Positions 41,031 through 49,950 of a DNA stretch of 64,000 bases are shown here, in pieces. This DNA comes from Bacteroidota bacterium. Lineage in GTDB: Bacteria; Bacteroidota; Bacteroidia; UKL13-3. The translations under genes and the position numbers were made by a program. The stretch's first letter is position 1, and each line of letters starts with the position of its first letter. Location: assembly GCA_947464275.1 (NCBI GenBank), contig CANHVU010000002.1:124001-188000 (forward strand), read 5' to 3'. The notes under the pieces were generated by a model. The model ran no database searches. It saw only the letters and a program-made list of their open reading frames with translations, and was not told the origin of the DNA.

Positions 41031-42383
41031 TTAATCTACTACTTCAATCACTTTTTCAGGATTAGCCAAAGCAAATAATTCTATTTGTTTCAGAATAAAA
41101 AAATTCTCTTTATATTTCTTAATAAAATGAATGATTTCATCAAGATTGTCTCTTGGAACTTCAACCGGTATATAGCCCATGCCAATAAATTTACCCTTGC
41201 TCACATAAATAGCTGAAAACTCATTTTTAGTTCGTCCTTTGTCAATAATTAAGTAACTTTCTTTATTACTTAATTGAACTATTAAATCATTTACTTTTGC
41301 ATTGTATTCAAATAGGGAGATGAGTTTTTTGCAATCGCAGTTTGGGTTTATACAAATTTGTTGAACACCACAAAATTGGGGGCATAATTCAAATACCTCT
41401 ACCATTTGTTGAATGTGTTCAATAGCTTCTGTTTTAGAACTATATTCAATTAACGGTTTGGTATGTCTGTGTTTTCCAATAATTTCAATTCCCAACCTAA
41501 TTATGCCACTTCTATCTGTGTAGTCGTACAAACCATATTTGGCATCATATTTTTTTTGTGCTTTATTAAAGGCTGGCCAATGAGCTTTAATTTCGTGCGA
41601 TTCGAGTATAAGAGCCAAAAGCTCTGTGGAGGTTTCCTCAAATGAAAGACTGTGTATTTCTCTTAAAAAATCTTGCTTCTGTTTATTGGTTGAATTGTTA
41701 GAAAAGTGGCTGCTTACTCTACTTTTTATATTAATAGCCTTGCCTATATAAACCACTTTCCCTTCTTGATTATGAAAATAGTATATACCAGGTTTTGAAG
41801 GTAATTTTTCAAATTGCTGTTTAGGTAAATTTGGAGGTAATGATTGCTCCTTTGAACCTTTTTTAAGCATTTTTTCAATATCTCCATTGCTGTCTTGCTC
41901 AAGTAAAATTTCAAAAAGTTTTACTGTGGCCGCGGCATCACCTTTAGCTCTATGTCTATCAAACATTGGTATATTCAAATACCCACATAAATTACCAAGA
42001 CTATAGCTAGCATAACCTGGAATAATTTTTCGGCTAAGCCTAACTGTACAAAGTTTGCTGGTATTAAGTTGAAAGCCACATAACCCAAGCGAATGTTTGA
42101 TAAATGAGTAATCAAAATTAACATTATGTGCTACAAAAATATTGTCTTTTAGCAGGGTGTAAATTTGATGAGCCACTTCGTTAAAATAGGGAGCAGTGGC
42201 TACCATTTCGTTGCTAATACCTGTTAGCGATTCAATAAAACGGGGTATTTCCATTCCCGGATTTATTAAAGTTTGGTATTCGTTAATTACTTTTTCACCA
42301 TCAAAAATAAAAATACAGATTTCGGTTATACCATTGGTTGAAGCGTGCCCGCCTGTAGTTTCAATATCAACTATTGCATACAT
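41031..42383 (-). CDS. DnaQ-like 3'-5' exonuclease fused to a GIY-YIG (UvrC-type) nuclease domain
   Basis: AIVDIETTGGHASTNGITEICIF, VAHNVNFDYSFIKHSL, HRAKGDAAATVKLFE; then PSKPGIYYFHNQEGKVVYIGKAINIKSRVSSHF. Confidence 0.92.
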   Translation of the reverse strand: MYAIVDIETTGGHASTNGITEICIFIFDGEKVINEYQTLINPGMEIPRFIESLTGISNEMVATAPYFNEVAHQIYTLLKDNIFVAHNVNFDYSFIKHSLGLCGFQLNTSKLCTVRLSRKIIPGYASYSLGNLCGYLNIPMFDRHRAKGDAAATVKLFEILLEQDSNGDIEKMLKKGSKEQSLPPNLPKQQFEKLPSKPGIYYFHNQEGKVVYIGKAINIKSRVSSHFSNNSTNKQKQDFLREIHSLSFEETSTELLALILESHEIKAHWPAFNKAQKKYDAKYGLYDYTDRSGIIRLGIEIIGKHRHTKPLIEYSSKTEAIEHIQQMVEVFELCPQFCGVQQICINPNCDCKKLISLFEYNAKVNDLIVQLSNKESYLIIDKGRTKNEFSAIYVSKGKFIGMGYIPVEVPRDNLDEIIHFIKKYKENFFILKQIELFALANPEKVIEVVD

Positions 42384-42453
42384 ATTAGGCTGTAATATTA
42401 ATCAAATATATTTTAAATTAAATATCGCACTTAAAATTTATTACGGTTTTAAA

Positions 42454-43134
42454 ATGCATGATTTTGTGAAAATGAAAATATTGCCATTTAATAAGTTACC
42501 TTGTGAAAATACCAACAAAATAGGGTATAGTGGCGTAATGGATGATGTGTTTGAAGCCTTAATTGGTAGTTATATTGAAAACAGGATTGGTATTGTATCA
42601 AATTTTTTAACCAATAACTTGGCTAATAAATTAAAAGACAGCCTTGTTTTACTTAACAAAAATAGTTTGTTAATAGCCGCTGGCACAGGTAACTCTCAAA
42701 ATCCAAATCAAAATTCAGCTATAAGAGGTGATGCCATTTATTGGTTAGATAAAAATAATAATAACCAAGCTGAAGATGAGTTTTTTATACAAATAGAAAA
42801 TTTTATTAAATACCTAAACATGAGTTGCTATGCAGGTATTACAGATTACGAATTTCATTATACACTTTATGTAAAAGGAAGTTTTTATATCAAACACATT
42901 GATCAGTTTAAAAACGATACAAGCAGAGCTTATTCTTTAATAAGCTATTTAAATTTAGATTGGCAACCACATGATGGCGGTGAACTTTTGGTTTACAACA
43001 ATCAAAACAATAACGCACAAATCATTGAGCCCAAACAAGGAACAACTGTATTATTTAAAAGCAATGAAATGCCTCATGAAGTATTAGTTACTCAAAAACC
43101 ACGCATGAGTATTACGGGTTGGTTAAAGAAATAA
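42454..43134 (+). CDS. 2OG-Fe(II) oxygenase (prolyl 4-hydroxylase-like)
   Basis: FYIKHIDQFKNDTSRAYSLISYLNLDWQPHDGGELLVY...GTTVLFKSNEMPHEVLVTQKPRMSITGWLK; start moved to MHDFVKMKI so it no longer overlaps the opposite-strand gene. Confidence 0.83.
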   Translation: MHDFVKMKILPFNKLPCENTNKIGYSGVMDDVFEALIGSYIENRIGIVSNFLTNNLANKLKDSLVLLNKNSLLIAAGTGNSQNPNQNSAIRGDAIYWLDKNNNNQAEDEFFIQIENFIKYLNMSCYAGITDYEFHYTLYVKGSFYIKHIDQFKNDTSRAYSLISYLNLDWQPHDGGELLVYNNQNNNAQIIEPKQGTTVLFKSNEMPHEVLVTQKPRMSITGWLKK

Positions 43135-43251
43135 TAGTTAGTCATCATTCATTTATACCTTTTATCTTTTTGCTACCTCGTTCCAACAATAATTTGGGCT
43201 GTTATTTTATTATTAAGCTATATTAGCTGCGCAATTAATCAATAAAAATTT

Positions 43252-45021
43252 ATGAAGCAGTTTTTCAAATTTATGTTTGCCAGTATGTTAGGATTTATAA
43301 TAAGTGGCGTGGTGTTGTTTTTTATCCTAATAGCAACTATAGCTGGCTTGGCATCAAGTGGCAATAAGGAAGAAGTTAAAGTACCCAATAATTCCATTTT
43401 AAAATTGGATCTTAACTATTTGATTCCAGAAAGAACAACTGAGAATATTTTAAAAAACTTTAATTTTCAAACTTTTGAAAGTAAAGAAGATGCTGGCTTA
43501 GATGATATTTTAGCTAATATTAAAAAGGCTGCTGCCGATGATAATATTAAAGGAATTTATTTGGTAATGGGCATTAACATGAACAGCTTTGCTACTTTAG
43601 AAGAAATAAGAAATGAACTGATTGAATTTAAAAAAACCAAAAAATTCATTTTAGCGTATGGCGAATTAGCCGACCAAAAATCATACTATTTAAGTTCAGT
43701 TGCCAATAAAGTATATTTGAATCCTGCAGGCGAGTTAATATTAAATGGTTTATCAAGCAGTGTAGTTTATTTAAAAACCATGTTCGAAAAAGTAGGAGTA
43801 AATCCTGAGTTGATTCGTCATGGTAAGTTTAAATCGGCAGGCGAGCCTTTAATTGCTGATAAAATGAGCGCTGCAAACAGAGAACAAATTAGCTCTTATT
43901 TGGGTAGCCTTTATTATACCATGGTAAATGGAATTGCCTCCGCACGAAAAAAATCAAGTACTGAAATAGAAAATATTATTAACCAATTATTGATTCAACA
44001 CCCTCAAGATGCAGTAAATCTTGGAATAGCTGATGGTTTAAAATATGATGATGAAATAGAAACTGAACTTAAAAAACTAGCGAATACTCCAAATGAAGAA
44101 AAAGTGAATATTGTTACTTTTGGAAAATACAGTAAAACGCCTAAAATAAATATCTCAACTAGCGAAGATAAAATAGCCATCATTTACTGTGATGGAGAGA
44201 TAATTAGTGGCGAAAGTACAGACGATGCAATGGGTAGCGAAACTATTGCTAAAGCCATTAAAAAAGTAAGATTGGATAATAATTATAAAGCCATTGTTTT
44301 ACGCATCAATTCGCCTGGAGGAAGTGCCATGGCTAGTGATGTAATTTGGCGTGAGGTAATTTTAGCTAAAAAAGTAAAGCCAATTGTGGTAAGTATGGCA
44401 AGTGTAGCTGCTAGTGGTGGATATTATATAGCTGCTCCTGCCGATGTAATAGTAGCTGAACCAAATACCATAACTGGTTCTATTGGTGTATTTGGGTTAA
44501 TGATAAATGCAAAAGAACTTTTAAATAATAAAATTGGGGTAAATGTAGAAACTGTAAAGTTTGGTGAATATGCTGATTTAGGTTCTATTGATAGGCCTTT
44601 AACAACTGCCGAAAGAGCCATTATTCAGAAGGGTGTTGATAGAATTTACGATGATTTTATTACCAAAGTAGCTGAAGGAAGAAAGCTAAAAAAAGAACAA
44701 GTAGATAGTATTGCACAGGGAAGAGTTTGGGTAGGATTAGATGCTAAAAAGATTGGTTTAGTAGATGAATTTGGTGGTTTAGATAAAGCACTTGAAATAG
44801 CTAAAAACAAAGCAAAACTTACGGATTACAGAACAGTAAGTTTCCCAGAATTAAAAAACCCTCTTCAAAATTTATTTTCAGATGTATCGGAACAAGCAAA
44901 TATGTATTTTGCTAAAAAAAGTTTAACACCTGAGCAATTTAAGTTAATTAACAGTATTGAAAAACTTATGCATTACCGCGGTGTACAAGCCCGAATGAGT
45001 TTTGATATCAACGTACAATAG
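43252..45021 (+). CDS. sppA: Signal peptide peptidase SppA, 67K type
   Basis: LRINSPGGSAMASDVIWREV, VSMASVAASGGYYIAAPADVIVAEPNTITGSIGVFG. Confidence 0.93.
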   Translation: MKQFFKFMFASMLGFIISGVVLFFILIATIAGLASSGNKEEVKVPNNSILKLDLNYLIPERTTENILKNFNFQTFESKEDAGLDDILANIKKAAADDNIKGIYLVMGINMNSFATLEEIRNELIEFKKTKKFILAYGELADQKSYYLSSVANKVYLNPAGELILNGLSSSVVYLKTMFEKVGVNPELIRHGKFKSAGEPLIADKMSAANREQISSYLGSLYYTMVNGIASARKKSSTEIENIINQLLIQHPQDAVNLGIADGLKYDDEIETELKKLANTPNEEKVNIVTFGKYSKTPKINISTSEDKIAIIYCDGEIISGESTDDAMGSETIAKAIKKVRLDNNYKAIVLRINSPGGSAMASDVIWREVILAKKVKPIVVSMASVAASGGYYIAAPADVIVAEPNTITGSIGVFGLMINAKELLNNKIGVNVETVKFGEYADLGSIDRPLTTAERAIIQKGVDRIYDDFITKVAEGRKLKKEQVDSIAQGRVWVGLDAKKIGLVDEFGGLDKALEIAKNKAKLTDYRTVSFPELKNPLQNLFSDVSEQANMYFAKKSLTPEQFKLINSIEKLMHYRGVQARMSFDINVQ

Positions 45022-45042
45022 TTGATTTGAAAATTAATAAAA

Positions 45043-45078
45043 CAAAAAAAGCTGCTTTAATAAAAAGCAGCTTTTTTT
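45043..45078. terminator. Bidirectional-type terminator between sppA and slyD
   Basis: AAAAAAAGCTGCTTT-aataa-AAAGCAGCTTTTTTT. Confidence 0.85.
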
Positions 45079-45093
45079 GTTTTGTTTAAAGTA

Positions 45094-45603
45094 TTAGTGA
45101 TGAGCGTGTCCATCAGCACCGTGTGCGTGGCCATGAGCTAATTCTTCGGTAGTAGCTTCTCTAATACCTACTATTTCACCTTCAAATTTTAAGTCAGTTC
45201 CCGCTAAAGGATGGTTAAAATCCATTTCTACGTAAGTATTGGTAATGGCCAATACAGTACCTGTAAGTTGGTTTCCTTCTTCATCGTTCATAGGAACAAC
45301 TGCGCCAACATACACATATTCAGTTTCCATGTTTCCATCTTCATCTAAAAATGCATCCACTGGAATTTGAACTATTTCGTTTGGATTAGGATTGCCATAA
45401 GCATTTGCCGATTCAATGGAGAATTCAAAAGTTTCGCCAATGTTTTTACCATGTAAGTTTATTTCAAACTCAGGAATTACAGCACCTGTGCCAAATAAAA
45501 ATACCATTGGATGTTCTGGAGAAGTTTCTTCAATTTTTTCTCCTGTTTTGTGGTTAGATAACTTGTAATTTAAAGTAACAACCTTATTTGCTTCTATTGC
45601 CAT
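45094..45603 (-). CDS. slyD: FKBP-type peptidyl-prolyl isomerase, SlyD-like, with His-rich tail
   Basis: VVTLNYKLSNHKTGEKIEETSPEHPMVFLFGTGAVIPEFE...NHPLAGTDLKFEGEIVGIREAT; C-terminus HGHAHGADGHAHH. Confidence 0.88.
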   Translation of the reverse strand: MAIEANKVVTLNYKLSNHKTGEKIEETSPEHPMVFLFGTGAVIPEFEINLHGKNIGETFEFSIESANAYGNPNPNEIVQIPVDAFLDEDGNMETEYVYVGAVVPMNDEEGNQLTGTVLAITNTYVEMDFNHPLAGTDLKFEGEIVGIREATTEELAHGHAHGADGHAHH

Positions 45604-45882
45604 TTTATTTAAAATAAGGGCTGAAAGGTAGGTATTAAATAACACTTTCCTAAAATTATTGATTAGTAAGTTGTTATTTAATAAGTTTTGTGAAATAATT
45701 TAGGTCTTTAAAAAAAGTCGCTTTGGTTTTTAGGTCCAATTAATCGCATTTGTTTGAAGATATATAACACAGTTTTGTTATAAAACTTTAAAGTACTTTT
45801 CCAATAAAGTATCATACTTGTTTTTACTATTCAATATATTCAATTATAATATTAAATTCGATTAACTTTAATTCGAAAAACA

Positions 45883-46908
45883 ATGAAAAAACTTACCACA
45901 TTTTGGATATTATTAATATTATTTATTAGTATCCTAAAAGCGCAAACTAACGCACAAACAGAACGTACTTTTAGCAACATTAATATTAAGCCTGCTGATT
46001 TAATAGTGGAGGGGCTAATTACAAATATTTCTTATTTTAGAGATACTACCGAAGCCATAAAAAACTATGGACTAAGAAACCCATCACGAGACAATGACGA
46101 TGCTATTTGGTTTGTTAAATATACCATTGAAGTACAAAAAATTTTTAAAGGGCAAAAAATTACTACTGTTACCGTAATTGATCAAAATAGAGATAGGGAA
46201 ATTTACTTAAATAATAGAGAAATTACATTAAAAATAGGAAGACAATTACATGGTGGTAATTTAAGTAATTTTCCATTAAACTCGTTAAGTATATTTTTTC
46301 TAAAAAAAGATTTTGTTCCTAATTTAAATGCCATAAAAAATGAAAATATTTATAGTTTTACTGAAATAAGATGTGTTGGTGATTATAATTCTTTACGTGA
46401 AACTAGAATTAGTATAAGAGAAAAAGGTTTTTTTGATGAGGATAAAGAGTTTGAAAACTTAGAAGAATTTTATAAATACTTAGAAAAAGAAACTAAAACT
46501 AAAAAAATAGATATTACTCACAAGCATTTTTTTGTAAATAATACCCTAGAAAAAGAAAGAAATTATATTGGCACCCATTTTGGCGATAGCAGCAACTCAG
46601 AATCATTTATGAAAAAAATTAGAAATGGTACTATTAACCAATTAAACGCAGATAGTTTTTTAGTAAAACAAAAACCACCTCTAACTAAAAAAGAACTACG
46701 ATTACAGAAAAGAGAAAGAATACGCAAAGGCGAAGAGGCTAAAATAAAATTTAAAAAAGCACAGGATAAAATTAAAGAAGATTTAAACTATTACAAAAAA
46801 ACAGGTAGTTTAAACAAGTTAGACGAAACATTAACTTATCGTAAAATTTGTTTGTCTTGTATTTTGGCGACTATAAATACAGAACATATTGCACCAATAG
46901 TAGCATAA
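45883..46908 (+). CDS. Secreted hypothetical protein, possibly 3'-truncated
   Basis: Signal peptide MKKLTTFWILLILFISILKAQ; last ~24 codons overlap the opposite-strand DUF2238 gene. Confidence 0.6.
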   Translation: MKKLTTFWILLILFISILKAQTNAQTERTFSNINIKPADLIVEGLITNISYFRDTTEAIKNYGLRNPSRDNDDAIWFVKYTIEVQKIFKGQKITTVTVIDQNRDREIYLNNREITLKIGRQLHGGNLSNFPLNSLSIFFLKKDFVPNLNAIKNENIYSFTEIRCVGDYNSLRETRISIREKGFFDEDKEFENLEEFYKYLEKETKTKKIDITHKHFFVNNTLEKERNYIGTHFGDSSNSESFMKKIRNGTINQLNADSFLVKQKPPLTKKELRLQKRERIRKGEEAKIKFKKAQDKIKEDLNYYKKTGSLNKLDETLTYRKICLSCILATINTEHIAPIVA

Positions 46909-47429
46909 AGCATATCCGATTGAGTATCCCAAACATAACCTTGAGTTCCTAAAAATGCATCTCCCGATTCTCCTGAAAATAGGGCTACAAACCATTCTAA
47001 AAATTCGTAAAAAACACTTATTGAAACACAAATACAAACTATTATAAATGGTTGCCAACTTTTTACTTCAATAATATTTTTCCTTACAAATATTTCTCTA
47101 ATAATGAGTGCAGGAACAAAACCTTGGGCAAAATGTCCAACTTTATCATAATTATTCCTGCTTTGGTCAAAAACCATTTTTATCCAATTAAATAAAGGAA
47201 CTTCGGCATAAGTATAATGTCCACCAATAAAAAGAATATAACAATGTACTAAAATAAAGGAGTAGGTAAAGTAGGTGAATTTAAATTTACGGTAGGTAAA
47301 TACAAGCACAACAAAGCCAATTATTGCAGGGAAAACTTCAAGTATCCAAGTAAAATAATCGTGTGGACGAATCCCGGAAATTATTAATCCTAAAAAGAAT
47401 AAAGCAATTAATAGATAGTGTTTTTTCAT
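46836..47429 (-). CDS. DUF2238/YjdF-family membrane protein
   Basis: YDKVGHFAQGFVPALIIREIFVRKN...FYEFLEWFVALFSGESGDAFLGTQGYVWDTQSDMLYATIGAI. Confidence 0.9.
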   Translation of the reverse strand: MKKHYLLIALFFLGLIISGIRPHDYFTWILEVFPAIIGFVVLVFTYRKFKFTYFTYSFILVHCYILFIGGHYTYAEVPLFNWIKMVFDQSRNNYDKVGHFAQGFVPALIIREIFVRKNIIEVKSWQPFIIVCICVSISVFYEFLEWFVALFSGESGDAFLGTQGYVWDTQSDMLYATIGAICSVFIVAKIQDKQILR

Positions 47430-47487
47430 TTATAAAAAATTTAAACAAAGCCTAAAAACCTATCAACTAACAACCGTTAACCATCAA

Positions 47488-49836
47488 CTAGTCTTCTGGT
47501 TCTACCTCCACAAAAGTGGTGTCAAACTCTTTTTTGTTATTGATTGATTTTTCTAATGAAAGCAATAAAGAAGGAAGTAATAACAAATTCATCAACATAC
47601 CAAAAATTAATGATAATGATGTTAATACACCTAAGGCTATGGTTCCTCCAAATGAACTTGCTGCAAAAATAATGAAGCCACCAAAAAGTGCTACTGCAGT
47701 ATAGATAATACTTGGACCAGCTTCAGTTAAACTTTCAGGAATGGCAATTTTCATATCCCAATTATTCTTTTTTAAACTATGCCTATATTTAGCCAAATAA
47801 TGTATGGTAAAGTCAACCACAATTCCATAAGCAATACTAAAAATAATAATGGTAGATGGTTTTAACCTAATATGGAAAAAGCCCATAATACCTAAAGTAA
47901 CAATTAAAGGAATGATGTTTGGCAATAACGAAATAAGCATCATACGCCATGAAGCAAATAAAAATATCATCATAAACGAATTAAGTAACAATGCCCAAAA
48001 TACAGAACTTAACAAGTTATTGATAAGGTAATCGTTTCCTTTTAAAAATATAGCGCTGGTTCCAGTAAGTTTTACCGAGTATTTATCTTTATCAAAAATA
48101 GAATCTACTTTTTGTTGCACCATTTGATGGATTCGCTTAATATCGGTTGAACCTACATCGGCCATTTGAATACTAACCCTAGCCGTTTGAAAAGTGCTAT
48201 CCACCATTGATTTTAACAAATTAGGCTTACCTGCTTGTTGTTTGGGTAAATAATTCACTATTTCGCTAATAGCCAATACATCTGGTAATTGGTAGTAACG
48301 TACATCGCCATTATTCATGCCTTGGTTGGCAAATTTTAAGAAATCAACTACAGAAGTAGCTTTGCTAAACTCAGGAATTTTAGCCAATTCTTTTTCTAAT
48401 CTGTTAATTTTTTGAAGCGTTGCATAATCCTTAATGCCATTTGGACGTTTGGTATCAATGGCTATTTCGTAAGGTAAAATACCTTTCAAGTTCTTTTCAA
48501 AAAACTTCAAGTCTTTGTAAACCTTATTTTCTTCAGGCATATCATCAACCACATAACCAGTTCCATCAACCATTAAAGCACCTCCAACACTAGCCAACAC
48601 CAATAAAATGGTTGATATGTAAATAGCCTTACGTTTGTTATACACCAAGTAATTACAAAACGCTAATACTTTATTTAAACGCTTAGCTTCTAAATGTTTG
48701 GTATGTTTAACTTTAGGAGGCGGTAAATAACTGTAAACTATTGGAATAAATACCAAACTGATTACATAAATAAGCATGATATTGATACCTGAAACTACCG
48801 AAAACTGGTCTAGTACGGCACTTCCCGAAAAACTAAATACACAAAAACCAATGGCAGTAGTAATATTGGTTAAAAATAAAGCCAAACCATTTTTGGCAAT
48901 TAATTCTTTAATGGCCTTTATTTTATCGTTGTGTTTTAAAAACTCTTGATGGTACACATTGAGCAAATAAATACAATTTTGCACCCCAACTATTACCATT
49001 AAAGGCGGAATAATACCTGTAAGTAAACTAATTTTATAACCAAACAATGCTATGGTACCAACAGTACAAATTACACCAACTATTACAACTACTAACGAAA
49101 GAATAACTGCACTAATAAACCTAAAGAATACAAAAATAAAAATGGCAGTTACTAAAATAGATAGGTAAATAAAAATTTTAATTTCATCGGCCACCTTGCT
49201 GCTCATAACGGTGCGCACATAAGGCAAACCTGAGTAATGCATTTCGCATCCATACTTTTTACCAAATTCATTAGCAGCTTGTTCTATACTGTTAACCAGC
49301 GGAATACGTTCTTTGCTATCTAACTTTTCCTTTTTTAAAGTAATAGCTAAAAGCGTAACATTACTTTCAGGGTTGTATAAAAATCCGTTATAAAATTTTA
49401 AATCGGCTACTTGATTTTTAAAACTATCAAGTTGGCTTTGGTTTTCTATTTTGCTTTTAAGTAATGGTTGTAAACTAAGCGTTTGTAAGCTATCGTTTCT
49501 GTTAATGGTTTGAATATTGCTTAACGATACTACTTTTTCAATGCCATCAATTCCTTCTATTTGCTTGGTTAAATTACTCCAATCGTTAAAAAAATTGTAT
49601 TCAAAAATTTTGACTGATTGAACACCAATTACCAAAACATTTCCATCTTCGCCAAAAGTATTTTTAAACTTGATGTAATCAATATAATCGGGGTCATCGG
49701 CCGGAATTATCTTAGCAAAATCGTAAGTGAGTTGAACTTTACCAGCATAGTATCCAAAAAATACGGTAGTAATTGCAATGGCTAAAAGACTTTGCCATCT
49801 ATATCTTAAAATAAAATCAGCTAATTTGCTCCACAT
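47488..49836 (-). CDS. MMPL/RND superfamily transporter
   Basis: Two hydrophobic halves; DDPDYIDYIKFKNTFGEDGNVLVIGV; PSTIIIFSIAYGIVVDFTIHYLAKYRH. Confidence 0.87.
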   Translation of the reverse strand: MWSKLADFILRYRWQSLLAIAITTVFFGYYAGKVQLTYDFAKIIPADDPDYIDYIKFKNTFGEDGNVLVIGVQSVKIFEYNFFNDWSNLTKQIEGIDGIEKVVSLSNIQTINRNDSLQTLSLQPLLKSKIENQSQLDSFKNQVADLKFYNGFLYNPESNVTLLAITLKKEKLDSKERIPLVNSIEQAANEFGKKYGCEMHYSGLPYVRTVMSSKVADEIKIFIYLSILVTAIFIFVFFRFISAVILSLVVVIVGVICTVGTIALFGYKISLLTGIIPPLMVIVGVQNCIYLLNVYHQEFLKHNDKIKAIKELIAKNGLALFLTNITTAIGFCVFSFSGSAVLDQFSVVSGINIMLIYVISLVFIPIVYSYLPPPKVKHTKHLEAKRLNKVLAFCNYLVYNKRKAIYISTILLVLASVGGALMVDGTGYVVDDMPEENKVYKDLKFFEKNLKGILPYEIAIDTKRPNGIKDYATLQKINRLEKELAKIPEFSKATSVVDFLKFANQGMNNGDVRYYQLPDVLAISEIVNYLPKQQAGKPNLLKSMVDSTFQTARVSIQMADVGSTDIKRIHQMVQQKVDSIFDKDKYSVKLTGTSAIFLKGNDYLINNLLSSVFWALLLNSFMMIFLFASWRMMLISLLPNIIPLIVTLGIMGFFHIRLKPSTIIIFSIAYGIVVDFTIHYLAKYRHSLKKNNWDMKIAIPESLTEAGPSIIYTAVALFGGFIIFAASSFGGTIALGVLTSLSLIFGMLMNLLLLPSLLLSLEKSINNKKEFDTTFVEVEPED

Positions 49837-49950
49837 AAAACTTGCGCAAAATAAACAAATAATTGAGGCTTACCATTTGATTTCATATAATTGTAAAATA
49901 ATTATTCAAATGAAACGTTTGAGAAATAGTTTTTATTAATTTGCCCTATA

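Noticed and set aside
42196-42453. N-terminal extension of the 2OG-Fe(II) oxygenase ORF
   Set aside because: Antisense to the exonuclease/GIY-YIG gene start; the internal ATG at 42454 is more plausible
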